Positions 28,635 through 37,162 are shown, numbered from the stretch's first letter. The stretch: DNA of 64,000 nucleotides from Hahella sp. (GCA_028280065.1 JANQMN010000004.1:62001-126000); one strand, 5' to 3'. Notes: generated from the sequence alone by a model not told the origin. Translations and numbers: made by a program.

Positions 28635-30302
28635 ATGCCTAAAAGCTCAAAAGTAGCAAAAGCGAGTTTGGACTCGATGTATCGGGTATTCACCATCCCC
28701 GAAGCCCCTGGTTCCACCCTAGGGCGCATAGATCAGATGATCTCGCAAAACCTTACCGGCTTCCTGCAGGATCACATCGTTGCGGTGGAAAAGGACCTGT
28801 TGGAGATGCAGCGCGACTTCTCCGAAACCGAGATATCCGAAGATCCGGTGTTCGTCTCCGAGCAAACCCAGTTCCTGTTGGACAAGCTGGTTGCCCAATC
28901 GGTACACACCGCCTCTCCCAGCTTCATCGGACATATGACAACCGCGCTCCCCTATTTCATGTTGTCGTTCTCGAAAATCATGATCGCCCTCAACCAGAAC
29001 CTGGTTAAGACGGAAACCTCCAAGGCTTTCACGCCGCTGGAGCGGCAGGTCATCGGTATTCTGCACCGCCTTGTTTATCAGCAGGACGACGACTTCTATC
29101 GGGAGAACCTTCATAACAGCACCGTGGCCCTCGGCAGCATGTGTTCCGGGGGTACCGTAGCCAACGTCACCGCACTTTGGGTGGCACGCAATCGCAGCTT
29201 TCCCGCCGATGGCGACTTCAAAGGGGTACGCCGGGAAGGCATGTTTCGCGCGTTACGGCACTATGGCTACGAAGATACCGCGATTCTGGTTTCCCAGCGC
29301 GGTCACTACTCCCTGAGTAAAGCCGCCGATTTGCTTGGCATCGGCAGCGACAATCTCATTGCGATCCCGACCACCGGCGAAAACAAAATCGATATTTCCG
29401 CACTACGCCGCAAATGTATCGAGTTACGCAGCCGCAATGTGCACCTGATGGCGCTCGTTGGAATTGCCGGCACAACCGAAACCGGCAGCATCGATAACCT
29501 CGATGCCATGGCCAATATCGCCCAGGAATTCGACAGCCACTTCCATGTGGATGCCGCCTGGGGAGGCCCAACCCTGTTCTCGAGCACTTACCGGCATCTG
29601 TTGCACGGCATCGAACGCGCGGATTCGGTCACCATCGATGCGCACAAGCAACTGTATGTGCCCATGGGGGCGGGCTTGGTGGTTTTTAAGGATCCGTCCA
29701 CGCCGAACGCCATCGAACACCATGCGCAGTACATTATTCGTAAAGGCTCCCGTGACTTAGGCAGCAAAACACTGGAAGGATCTCGACCGGGCATGGCGAT
29801 GCTGATCCACTCCGGACTGAAGATTTTAGGCCGTTCAGGGTATGAGATTCTCATCGATCAGGGTATTCAAAAGGCCAGGCTGTTTGCCGAAATGATCGAG
29901 CAACATCCGGAATTTGAACTGGTCAGCCGCCCGGAATTGAACATTCTCACGTACCGTTATGCGCCTGCCTGGATTCGCGATATCCTGGCCGCTTCAAGCC
30001 CGGATACCGCGGAAAAAATCAATGCCAGGCTGAGCCGAATCACCAAGACCATTCAAAAAACCCAACGGGCGCGGGGTAAATCCTTCGTCTCACGGACCAA
30101 ACTCACACCGGCGAGGTACCATCATGTCCACTGCGTCGTTTTCCGTGTAGTTCTGGCAAACCCGCTTACCGACAAGCAGATACTGGAAGAAATCCTGGCG
30201 GAGCAAAGTGCCATTGCCCAAGAAAACAACGTTGCCGGAAAACTGCAGGAACTGCGTGAATTCTGCGCCCTTCCGGAACCGCAACGACTGGCTTCTTACT
30301 GA
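28635..30302 (+). CDS. panP: PLP-dependent aspartate 1-decarboxylase PanP
   Basis: Pyridoxal-phosphate group II decarboxylase of 555 residues, close in length and sequence pattern to the PanP enzymes described in vibrios. PanP makes beta-alanine from aspartate for coenzyme A synthesis, replacing the pyruvoyl enzyme PanD. The cofactor lysine is Lys338 in TIDAHKQLYVP; HVDAAWGGP precedes it and supplies the Asp that pairs with the pyridine ring. A glutamate-decarboxylase-like role is the main alternative. It is transcribed alone, 135 bases after the DUF503 gene. Confidence 0.82.
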   Translation: MPKSSKVAKASLDSMYRVFTIPEAPGSTLGRIDQMISQNLTGFLQDHIVAVEKDLLEMQRDFSETEISEDPVFVSEQTQFLLDKLVAQSVHTASPSFIGHMTTALPYFMLSFSKIMIALNQNLVKTETSKAFTPLERQVIGILHRLVYQQDDDFYRENLHNSTVALGSMCSGGTVANVTALWVARNRSFPADGDFKGVRREGMFRALRHYGYEDTAILVSQRGHYSLSKAADLLGIGSDNLIAIPTTGENKIDISALRRKCIELRSRNVHLMALVGIAGTTETGSIDNLDAMANIAQEFDSHFHVDAAWGGPTLFSSTYRHLLHGIERADSVTIDAHKQLYVPMGAGLVVFKDPSTPNAIEHHAQYIIRKGSRDLGSKTLEGSRPGMAMLIHSGLKILGRSGYEILIDQGIQKARLFAEMIEQHPEFELVSRPELNILTYRYAPAWIRDILAASSPDTAEKINARLSRITKTIQKTQRARGKSFVSRTKLTPARYHHVHCVVFRVVLANPLTDKQILEEILAEQSAIAQENNVAGKLQELREFCALPEPQRLASY

Positions 30303-30411
30303 GAAGCTTTTTAACCTGAATCCCTGTGACGGCTCGGATCACCCATAGCGATTTGCGGCGGCCGCGACTAGCGAGCCTCGGCCAGCCGACGCCGTGGCAA
30401 GGAGTTAGCCG

Positions 30412-31299
30412 ATGCCCAGCCAACTGAACTATAAACATCTGCACTACTTCTGGATTATCGCCCGCGAGGGTTCGTTGGTTGCCGCCAGCAAAGTCCTGCA
30501 CCTGGCGCCGCAAACATTGAGCGGCCAACTGGCGGAACTGGAAAGCGCATTGGGCGGCCTGCTATTTACCCGGCGGGGGCGGAAACTGGAAGTGACGCCT
30601 CTGGGAAAAATTGTCTACAACCATGCGGAAGAGATGTTCCGCATCGGTGAAGACCTGAAACGCGCCACCGATCTTATGACCAGCAACCGCAGTATTCCGC
30701 TGGCGGCGGGTATTTCCGCATCCATTCACAAGTTGCTAGCGTATCGCTTATTGGAACCGGCATTGGAACTTGACCGGAAAGTGCACCTCACCTGCCAGAC
30801 CGCCTCAACGGATTATCTACTGGAACAACTGAACCGTTATCAGCTCGATTTAGTGCTCACCGACCGGGTGCCATCGATTAAAAGAGAACAACACCTGCAC
30901 TGGTATCAATTGACAAGTTCGACACTGAGTTTGTTTGCCTCCGCCAAATTAGCCGGAGAATTACGCCACGACTTTCCCTTGAGCCTTGACCAACAACCCT
31001 TTGTCGCATCGACATTGGATCTTCCCTACTTCAATCAACTTCTCCAGTGGTTCGACAATCAAGACATCAAACCAGCCGTCCAGGCTGAAGTGGATGACAG
31101 TGCACTGATGAAAGTCTTCGGGTCCCACGGGATGGGTATTTTTGCAGCGCCGACCATCATTGCCGACGAAGTCTGCCGCCAGTATCAAGTCACCTGTATC
31201 GGCGAGGTAAATGAGGTCAAGGAAACGCTTTTTGCCATCTGCCGAAACCGTTTCTCTGGCAATCCAGCCGTAGAGGCGATCTGTCGAGGCTACCATTAG
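30412..31299 (+). CDS. nhaR: NhaR-type LysR family activator
   Basis: LysR-type regulator of 295 residues with the N-terminal signature NYKHLHYFWIIAREGSLVAAS and HTH segment KVLHLAPQTLSGQLAELE, typical of the NhaR group. In E. coli, NhaR activates the Na+/H+ antiporter gene nhaA in response to Na+. No nhaA is beside it here. Instead three Mrp antiporter operons begin less than 2 kb downstream, so they are candidate targets (inference). An AAGGAG box sits ahead of the ATG. It follows panP by 109 bases on the same strand. Confidence 0.85.
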   Translation: MPSQLNYKHLHYFWIIAREGSLVAASKVLHLAPQTLSGQLAELESALGGLLFTRRGRKLEVTPLGKIVYNHAEEMFRIGEDLKRATDLMTSNRSIPLAAGISASIHKLLAYRLLEPALELDRKVHLTCQTASTDYLLEQLNRYQLDLVLTDRVPSIKREQHLHWYQLTSSTLSLFASAKLAGELRHDFPLSLDQQPFVASTLDLPYFNQLLQWFDNQDIKPAVQAEVDDSALMKVFGSHGMGIFAAPTIIADEVCRQYQVTCIGEVNEVKETLFAICRNRFSGNPAVEAICRGYH

Positions 31300-31308
31300 A
31301 TCGATTTT

Positions 31309-31324
31309 TTCTTATTAATAAGAA
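31309..31324. promoter_or_regulatory. 16-bp perfect palindrome after nhaR
   Basis: TTCTTATTAATAAGAA, a perfect AT-rich palindrome 9 bases after the nhaR stop and 74 bases before the next start. It could be an operator for the downstream small gene or part of a weak terminator (a T-run precedes it). No regulator is assigned. Confidence 0.35.
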
Positions 31325-31398
31325 GATTTAAACTGCTTTTACCGAATATAAGTATTTGCCACTATAAGTCTCGAAACAGACAAATGAGGGCAAACAAG

Positions 31399-31731
31399 AT
31401 GAAAACTGTTCACAAGTATCGGCTGGAAGGTCCAAAAGTTGTCAACACACTGAGGTTGCGTGAAGGGTTCCGAGTAGTTCGCGCTGAATACCTGTTGACG
31501 GAAAAAGCCGTTTACATCTGGGTTGAAGAACCCCTGAGCGTGGACTCGGCGGTTTGCACTCGACGCTTCAACGTCGCGCTGTCCGGCGAACCCGTACCGA
31601 ACGATTTTACCTACCAGGCTACCGCTTTGGACCCATTCGGTCCCGAGGCTTATCACGTATACGAACAGCCCGAAGAGCGAGCTAAGCCTGCACAGGGTCC
31701 CACCCATCAAGCAACCCTCGTGGCTGCTTGA
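31399..31731 (+). CDS. small hypothetical protein, DUF7352-like
   Basis: 110 residues from the ATG at 31399, 8 bases after GAGGG; a further in-frame ATG at 31384 lacks such a site. It opens MKTVHKYRLEG and has a compact beta-rich core (TLRLREGFRVVRAEYLL, YIWVEEPL, RRFNVALSGEPVP, ATALDPFGPEAYHVYE). This pattern recalls small DUF7352-type proteins of phages and bacteria, but I hold that lightly. The C-terminal 20 residues look unstructured. It lies between nhaR and the universal stress gene and is followed by a good terminator, so it is probably its own transcript. Confidence 0.6.
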   Translation: MKTVHKYRLEGPKVVNTLRLREGFRVVRAEYLLTEKAVYIWVEEPLSVDSAVCTRRFNVALSGEPVPNDFTYQATALDPFGPEAYHVYEQPEERAKPAQGPTHQATLVAA

Positions 31732-31766
31732 ACTCTCCCTGAAACTCCATTTATCCATCTGGATTC

Positions 31767-31788
31767 CCGGGCGTAAGCCCGGTCTTTT
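31767..31788 (+). terminator. rho-independent terminator
   Basis: GC stem CCGGGC/GCCCGG with the tetraloop GTAA, followed directly by TCTTTT. It sits 35 bases after the stop of the small hypothetical gene. Confidence 0.75.
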
Positions 31789-31873
31789 AAGACGCTAATA
31801 ACAATCTAAATCAGAACACAATAGGCAGAAAATTGATCAGCACTTACCCACACTCACGCGATAGGAGAACCTC

Positions 31874-32812
31874 ATGTCCATTAAGCGCATCATGTTGGCG
31901 ATTGCTCCCGACCAGGAGGTAAATGAGCAATTCCAGCAAATTCTAAGTTGTGCAGACAAGTTTAAAGCGACAGTTCAGTTATTTTCCGTAGTCGATGACC
32001 TAACCCCATCAAGGGTCGCTAATCATCTTCGTCTTTCACCTTGGGCGTTACTTGAAATGGCCAAGGATATGCAGCTCGAACGGCTTGCCGAGCTGGCAAA
32101 AAAACTCAATAAGTCCTTTCCCAACATTCAATTCGAGTACAACGTGGCTTCCGGTATGGCGTTTGTTCAGATTATATCGGCTGCAGATCTGAACAACATT
32201 GACCTTATCGCGGTTACGGCGCATCAACGCCAAGTTCCCAACGGTCTTAAGTTCGGCAGTACCGCCCGGCATCTAATGCGGAAAGCGCCGATTCCGGTAT
32301 GGGCGTTGACCGACAACCAGCACTCGGTGCGCCGCATCGCCGCAGCGGTAGATGTCGATTCCCCGAGTGAAGAAGGAATGCTGCTCAATGAGTCTATCGT
32401 TAAGAATGCGGCGATGTTCGCGGAACTGCTTGACTCCGATCTGTATCTGGTTCATGCCTGGCGGTTAGTCGGCGAGGGCTATTTGCGGACCCTGGGCAAT
32501 CATTCCCCGCAGGATCTACGGCAATTGGCCGAGCAAATCGGTTCCAGCCGGGAACGCGCCGTGAACGAGTTGGCGCAAATGGCGGACCGCTTAAATCCCC
32601 ATGTTTCGCTAGTGCAAGGAATTCCACAAGTCAGCCTTGCAGAGTTCGTTAAAGCCGAAAAGATAGACCTGCTGACCATGGGTACCGTATGCCGCACCGA
32701 TATGCGAGGCCTCATTATCGGTAACACGGCAGAGAGTTTGCTGGATGCAATTTCTTGCTCCGCCTTAACCCTGAAGCCGGAAAATTTCAAATCACCGGTG
32801 CTCGGCCAATAA
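31874..32812 (+). CDS. tandem universal stress protein (UspE-like)
   Basis: 312 residues made of two UspA domains (about 1-150 and 155-305), as in UspE. Domain 1 opens IKRIMLAIAPDQ; domain 2 restarts at VRRIAAAVDVDSPSEEG. The C-terminal MGTVCRTDMRGLIIGNTAESLLDAI is the nucleotide-binding end (G-x2-x-x9-GN-T/S) seen in ATP-binding Usp proteins. An ATAGGAG site precedes the ATG. Universal stress proteins respond to stress and starvation and often lie beside transporters. Here the antiporter operons follow 351 bases later on the same strand. Confidence 0.88.
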   Translation: MSIKRIMLAIAPDQEVNEQFQQILSCADKFKATVQLFSVVDDLTPSRVANHLRLSPWALLEMAKDMQLERLAELAKKLNKSFPNIQFEYNVASGMAFVQIISAADLNNIDLIAVTAHQRQVPNGLKFGSTARHLMRKAPIPVWALTDNQHSVRRIAAAVDVDSPSEEGMLLNESIVKNAAMFAELLDSDLYLVHAWRLVGEGYLRTLGNHSPQDLRQLAEQIGSSRERAVNELAQMADRLNPHVSLVQGIPQVSLAEFVKAEKIDLLTMGTVCRTDMRGLIIGNTAESLLDAISCSALTLKPENFKSPVLGQ

Positions 32813-33163
32813 CCGCCGGTATCGAACGGAATCAGGGTCTCCTCCTCCAACCGTTGGCATCGCGCCGCAAGACCGGGTTACCGCAAAGAACCCGGTCAGA
32901 AACAAGCACCCTTGCCGACACCGCATATAGAAAAATTAGCTAGCATGAAACCAGGAAATTTCCTGCATTCATCCGTATAAATCATAGCAGGTGCATATCT
33001 GAGAAATTGTTGATAATCTGCGGCCTGCAAAGCCATAAATCCGCCCAGCGAACTCGCGGCAAGCCGATGGCTGAACATTGATTTCGATGTCCGGATCGGC
33101 AGGGAGAGGGGTTGGCGGAACGCTGAAATCCACGTTAGATGGCGTCGCAGCCGGAGCAAGCTA
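32813..33163. promoter_or_regulatory. intergenic region before antiporter operon 1, two inverted repeats
   Basis: No gene seen. It holds a perfect 9-bp inverted repeat, GACCGGGTT/AACCCGGTC (32871-32897, 9-base loop), without a T-run. It also holds a perfect 14-bp palindrome CAGGAAATTTCCTG (32952-32965). The first may act as a transcript-end hairpin for the Usp gene; the second is a candidate operator for operon 1. An open frame on the minus strand (32896-33480) is a shadow of the mrpE gene. Confidence 0.4.
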
Positions 33164-33748
33164 ATGGAACCTAATGCAGCACCCCAGGTGTCAGCATCGT
33201 CGGTAGCACCTAATCTGGATAAAGCAGAGTACGCAAAGTATCTGCTGTTTTTTACCCTGTTGTGGATATGCTTGACACAGGGGACTCTGCATTCATGGAT
33301 TCTGGGCCTGTTGTTCGTACCCTTGGCCACCTGGGTCTCAGTCGTGGAGCTGCGTCGGGAAGCAGTTCTTCGCACACCTACCATTAGCCTTGCCGGATTG
33401 TGCAGATTTCTACCCTTTTTTATCCGGCAATCCTTGCGCGGCGGCTGGGAATGCGCGCTGTTCGCCATCCACCCAGGCAAAAAGGTTCAACCGGGATTTC
33501 TGAGATATGCCACCCCCTTACCCTATGGCCGTGCGAAGCTGTATTTTCTTCACCTGATCAGCCTCTTGCCGGGCACCGTCAGCGCCGCTATCGACGGCGA
33601 GGAAATTCTTATCCACGCCCTTGATATCACTGCCGACCGTCTTCCCGAATTGCACGAATGCGAAGAACGTGTGGCTGCACTGTTTGACCTCACCATTTCA
33701 CCGCATCAAGGTGGCGAAATCATCGCAAAACAGGAAAGAGGCCAATGA
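33164..33748 (+). CDS. Mrp/Mbh-type antiporter subunit E (operon 1)
   Basis: 194-residue MnhE/MrpE family protein (MbhA equivalent). Two membrane helices lie at about residues 25-45 and 48-65, followed by the family core GLCRFLPFFIRQSLRGGWECALFA and HLISLLPGTVSAAIDGEEILIHALD. The N-terminal ~20 residues are an extra soluble extension. A GGAG lies about 9 bases before the ATG. It is the first gene of an eight-gene operon whose order E-F-G-MbhD-MbhE/B-C-D equals mbhA-mbhH of archaeal membrane-bound hydrogenases. The mrpF start overlaps its stop by 4 bases. Confidence 0.88.
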   Translation: MEPNAAPQVSASSVAPNLDKAEYAKYLLFFTLLWICLTQGTLHSWILGLLFVPLATWVSVVELRREAVLRTPTISLAGLCRFLPFFIRQSLRGGWECALFAIHPGKKVQPGFLRYATPLPYGRAKLYFLHLISLLPGTVSAAIDGEEILIHALDITADRLPELHECEERVAALFDLTISPHQGGEIIAKQERGQ

Positions 33749-34011
33749 CAACCTACCTGCTGATCAACGTTTTAATACTGCTTTTCATTTTGATGACAGG
33801 GCTTTGGCGGGTCATCAAAGGGCCGACATCTTGTGACCGGATGCTGGCTGCCCAGCTATTCGGTACGGCGGGCGTCGCCACCCTGTTGCTGCTGGCGGCT
33901 GCCCATCAACAATCCGCGCTTCTTAACACAGCGTTGGTCCTGGCACTGTTAGCGCCCCTTACCCTCATTGCATTTCTTAAATTACAAGGGCAAAAAGATG
34001 AGTCTGCCTGA
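33745..34011 (+). CDS. Mrp/Mbh-type antiporter subunit F (operon 1)
   Basis: 88-residue MnhF/MrpF protein (MbhB equivalent) with three predicted membrane helices. The family signature RVIKGPTSCDRMLAAQLFGT includes the conserved GPT-x-x-DR between helices 1 and 2. MrpF is a small membrane scaffold needed for the complex; its exact role is unknown. The ATG overlaps the mrpE stop (ATGA), and its own 3' end overlaps mrpG by 14 bases. Confidence 0.88.
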   Translation: MTTYLLINVLILLFILMTGLWRVIKGPTSCDRMLAAQLFGTAGVATLLLLAAAHQQSALLNTALVLALLAPLTLIAFLKLQGQKDESA

Positions 34012-34333
34012 CGTTACCACCTTCATTTTTACCAGCGCGGGAATGTTCTTTTTCTTCGCGGGTACCGTTGGCTTACTGCGTTTCCCGGATGTGTTCAGCC
34101 GATTGCACGCGCTGACGAAAGCCGATAACCTTGGGCTCGGCTTGATCGTCTTGGGCTTGCTGCCTCAGATGCCCAGTATTTTCGATGCGATCCAAATCGT
34201 ACTGACCTGGATATTGGTCATGATAACCGGTGCCGTCGTCAGTTACCTGATTGCCAACCATGCCCTGGGAATGAAAACCGCAAACTTTGCAAACCAACGA
34301 CCAACTGCTGAGAAATCACCGGATAATGCTTGA
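33998..34333 (+). CDS. Mrp/Mbh-type antiporter subunit G (operon 1)
   Basis: 111-residue MnhG/MrpG protein (MbhC equivalent) with three membrane helices. The family core GLLRFPDVFSRLHALTKADNLGLGL is intact, followed by the last helix in LVMITGAVVSYLIANHAL. I start at the ATG at 33998; the open frame from 33968 only adds mrpF shadow. Overlaps mrpF by 14 bases and the next gene by 8. Confidence 0.88.
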   Translation: MSLPDVTTFIFTSAGMFFFFAGTVGLLRFPDVFSRLHALTKADNLGLGLIVLGLLPQMPSIFDAIQIVLTWILVMITGAVVSYLIANHALGMKTANFANQRPTAEKSPDNA

Positions 34334-34631
34334 GTTAGCGATCGATTTACTGCTCGCCGCCGGGGCTATTACATTGGCGGTCCTATCCCTGGCGGCGAAG
34401 AAAGTGTTCACGGCAATCGTCTTGTATGTGAGCCTGGGACTGCTTGTCACCTTGATTTGGGCACGCCTGGGCGCCTGGGACATAGCCATTGCCGAAGCGG
34501 CCATCGGAGCCGGACTAACCGGGGCATTATTGCTTGCTGCTTGGCGGAGATTGGATGATAACAGGACAGCCGAAGAAGGCGTGGCTGACGGCAAATTGAA
34601 ATTGGACGGCGAGGATTCGGAGCATGTTTGA
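34326..34631 (+). CDS. MbhD-like (DUF4040) antiporter subunit (operon 1)
   Basis: 101 residues with three membrane helices, starting at the ATG at 34326 that overlaps the mrpG stop. The sequence AAKKVFTAIVLYVSLGLLVTLIWARLG, then DIAIAEAAIGAGLTGALLL, is the DUF4040/MbhD pattern that forms part of the MrpA C-terminus in ordinary Mrp systems (compare [17 protein letters not shown] in the operon 2 protein). Here it is a separate gene, as in archaeal Mbh. It is thought to help form the ion path between the antiporter-like and small subunits. The acidic C-terminal tail is cytoplasmic. Confidence 0.78.
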   Translation: MLELAIDLLLAAGAITLAVLSLAAKKVFTAIVLYVSLGLLVTLIWARLGAWDIAIAEAAIGAGLTGALLLAAWRRLDDNRTAEEGVADGKLKLDGEDSEHV

Positions 34632-35376
34632 TCGGCTTGTTCTGCACGAAACCTCCGGCACCAAACCCGCATTAAAATCCAGTACAAAAATTGCTTGCGG
34701 ACTCGCCTCCTTTGCACTTTCCGGAGGCTTGATCGCAGCCTTGCTCCTATCTGAAAGAGCAGGGCCGGGACTTGCTGCTCTGACAGCCTCCCGAATGGAC
34801 GAAAGCGGCGTCGAAAACCCCGTTACCGCCGTCTTACTTAACTTTCGCAGCTACGACACCTTGCTGGAAATCGCCGTGCTGCTCATAGTCGCGGTAGCGA
34901 TGTTGTCGATGCAACCCAGCGCCACCAACCGATCCATGGTGGAAGTCAACCATCGGCATTCGGGAGATCCGGTGCTAGCCGGTCTGTTGCGCTGGCTGGT
35001 AGCACTGGCCACTGTCTTAAGCGGCTACCTGCTCTGGACGGGAGCCTATGCCCCCGGTGGCGCATTTCAAGCAGGATCAGTCATCGCCGGCGCCTGTGTC
35101 GCCCTGAAACTCTCGGGCCGGTACCACTTTTTTTGGCACCCATTGAAAGCACGCCTGCTGTTAACCATTGGCCTGGCGGTCTTTGTCCTGGTCGGTGGAT
35201 TTTGCGCCACTGGCGATAAGCGGGTCCTAGAGTACCCGTTGGAATACGCCGGCATGTTGATCCTGATTATCGAGTTGGCTGCAACCGTCTCCATTGCAGC
35301 CATATTGCTTCTGCTGTTCACCGGACTGCAAGACGACAAGCCAGACGCCACCCAAGCCGGGAGACCATCGACTTGA
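34624..35376 (+). CDS. fused MbhE-MrpB antiporter subunit (operon 1)
   Basis: 250-residue membrane protein combining two modules. Residues about 20-100 hold an MbhE-like unit with VLLNFRSYDTLLEIAVLLIVAV; the same motif occurs in the MrpA C-termini of operons 2 and 3 ([36 protein letters not shown]). Residues about 115-240 are MnhB/MrpB, with GAYAPGGAFQAGSVIAGA matching the G-x-x-x-PGGGF-x-G loop. In Pyrococcus Mbh these are separate subunits E and F. About six membrane helices. It overlaps the upstream gene by 8 bases and mrpC by 4. Confidence 0.8.
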   Translation: MFDRLVLHETSGTKPALKSSTKIACGLASFALSGGLIAALLLSERAGPGLAALTASRMDESGVENPVTAVLLNFRSYDTLLEIAVLLIVAVAMLSMQPSATNRSMVEVNHRHSGDPVLAGLLRWLVALATVLSGYLLWTGAYAPGGAFQAGSVIAGACVALKLSGRYHFFWHPLKARLLLTIGLAVFVLVGGFCATGDKRVLEYPLEYAGMLILIIELAATVSIAAILLLLFTGLQDDKPDATQAGRPST

Positions 35377-35669
35377 CGCAGGACCTTATCTACAGCGTTA
35401 CCAGCTTGGCGTTATTCGGCTGCGGTTTTTACGGCCTGTTGGCACTGCCGCATATTCTTCGCAAACTGCTGGCTATCAACATCATGGGAGTCAGCGTTTT
35501 CATGCTTTTACTCGCGACTGCCAATCATGGAACCAGCATAGATCCGGTACCGCATGCCATGGTCTTGACCGGCATTGTCGTGGCAGTGGCCGGTACGGCT
35601 CTTTGTCTTAAACTAGCAGTCAATATCAACGCAATCGATCAGAATGAACGGGATTCGAACCATCAATGA
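35373..35669 (+). CDS. Mrp/Mbh-type antiporter subunit C (NuoK-like, operon 1)
   Basis: 98-residue three-helix protein homologous to NuoK and MrpC (MbhG equivalent). The start is a TTG that overlaps the upstream TGA, preceded by GGGAG. The NuoK-type signature lies in LLAINIMGVSVFMLLLATANH, and the C-terminal helix is HAMVLTGIVVAVAGTALCLKLAVNI. The mrpD start overlaps its stop. In Mrp and complex I this subunit carries acidic residues of the central hydrophilic axis; I did not map them here. Confidence 0.85.
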   Translation: MTQDLIYSVTSLALFGCGFYGLLALPHILRKLLAINIMGVSVFMLLLATANHGTSIDPVPHAMVLTGIVVAVAGTALCLKLAVNINAIDQNERDSNHQ

Positions 35670-37162
35670 TGGGACCTACAGTACATCTGCTCCCGGCGCT
35701 AATCGGAATACCCCTGTTCGCCGCGATCAGCTGTTTGTTAATCAACAACCGAAAAATCACCGCTTGCTTCAGCTTGGCTGCGGCTGCCCTGCTGCTGGCG
35801 CTTGTGGTCAATCTCCTGGAACCGCTCAGGCTCAACACTACGGCAGGAGGGCTGACCTATCAGCTTGGCGGCTGGGGAGCCCCGTTGGGCATCGATCTCT
35901 TTGTCGATGGGTTAGCGATGATTCTGCTGCTCGTCACCGCCGTTCTGATACTGATTCTCAGTATTTACAGTGTCTTCTATTTTCAAAGCAATGAAAAAGC
36001 GGCGCGATTCTGGCCACTTTGGTGGCTCCTGGTCGCAGGGCTTAACTGCGCTTTTACCGCCGCCGATATTTTCAACATCTATGTCGCATTGGAACTTATC
36101 GGGCTTGCCTCAGTCGCTTTGGTAGCGCTGGACGGCAGCCGGGCCTCCCAAGTGGCGGCGTTGCGTTACGCTCTGGTCGGACTGCTCGGATCCCTGCTCT
36201 ATTTAATGGGTGTGGCGCTCTTGTACCGCACCTACGGTACGCTCAGCGTCGTGGAAATTTCCAGTCTGTCACAAGCTGATGCTCTCAGCACGGCAGCGTT
36301 GCTCCTGATCACCACCGGTCTTGCTCTGAAAACGGCACTGGTGCCCTTGCATTTCTGGCTTCCGCCGGCGCATGGCGGTGCGCCGGCTCCGGTGAGCGCG
36401 ATCTTATCCGCATTAGTCGTAAAGGCATCATTTTACCTGCTGATCCGCTACTGGTTGGAGATTCTTGCCCCGGCTGCCGCCGAATTGACGATGCAATTAT
36501 TAGGCATCCTCGGTGCAACGGCGATTATTTGGGGCTGTTTAGCAGCGTTTCGCGCTCGACGCTTGAAAATCCTCGTGGCTTATTCGACTGTCGCCCAGTT
36601 GGGTTACCTGTTCCTCCTGTTCCCGCTCGTCGCTGCGGATAATTCGGCAGAAACGTATGGAACTACCGCCATCGCCGCAGCGATGTACTTTCTGGTCGCC
36701 CATGCCTTGGCTAAATCCGCCATGTTTCTCGCAGTGGGTAATATTCTTACTGCCTACGGCCATGATGAAATCCGCCGTTTACAGGGGATTGCGCGCCAAC
36801 AGCCGCTTAGCCTTTTCACCTTTGCCATAGCCGGCGTAAGCTTGATTGGCTTACCACCAACCGGAGGATTCATCGCCAAATGGCTGTTGCTCAATGCGGC
36901 GATTTCCAATGCTCAATGGTGGTGGGTAGCGGTCATGCTGTTAGGCGGGCTGATGGCAGCGGTTTACATCTTCAAAGTTCTGAACTTGGCATTTATTTCC
37001 ACTTCCCTGGATCAAGCGACCGGTTGCGCGCAAGTACCGCTGGGAATGGCGTTGCCGGGTTTAATTTTGGCGGTTCTCGCAGTCTGCCTTGGCTTCAACG
37101 CGGAATGGTTGATTGATCTACTCTCTATCGGCGGTACCGCAGAAACGGGGACGTTGAAGTAA
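35666..37162 (+). CDS. Mrp/Mbh-type antiporter subunit D (operon 1)
   Basis: 498-residue proton-conducting antiporter subunit of the NuoN/M/L family (MbhH position). About 14 membrane helices. The two key charged residues are present: Glu in NIYVALELIGLASVA (helix 5) and Lys in LALKTALVPLHFWLPPAHGG (helix 7). The later Lys region LKILVAYSTVAQLG and the helix-12 Lys in GFIAKWLLLN are also there. It is therefore expected to move ions. It overlaps mrpC by 4 bases and the fused double subunit by 1. Confidence 0.9.
   Translation: MMGPTVHLLPALIGIPLFAAISCLLINNRKITACFSLAAAALLLALVVNLLEPLRLNTTAGGLTYQLGGWGAPLGIDLFVDGLAMILLLVTAVLILILSIYSVFYFQSNEKAARFWPLWWLLVAGLNCAFTAADIFNIYVALELIGLASVALVALDGSRASQVAALRYALVGLLGSLLYLMGVALLYRTYGTLSVVEISSLSQADALSTAALLLITTGLALKTALVPLHFWLPPAHGGAPAPVSAILSALVVKASFYLLIRYWLEILAPAAAELTMQLLGILGATAIIWGCLAAFRARRLKILVAYSTVAQLGYLFLLFPLVAADNSAETYGTTAIAAAMYFLVAHALAKSAMFLAVGNILTAYGHDEIRRLQGIARQQPLSLFTFAIAGVSLIGLPPTGGFIAKWLLLNAAISNAQWWWVAVMLLGGLMAAVYIFKVLNLAFISTSLDQATGCAQVPLGMALPGLILAVLAVCLGFNAEWLIDLLSIGGTAETGTLK

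Noticed and set aside
32896-33480. Open frame of 194 codons on the minus strand
   Set aside because: It lies mostly antisense to the well-supported mrpE of operon 1, shows no domain, and lacks a ribosome-binding site.
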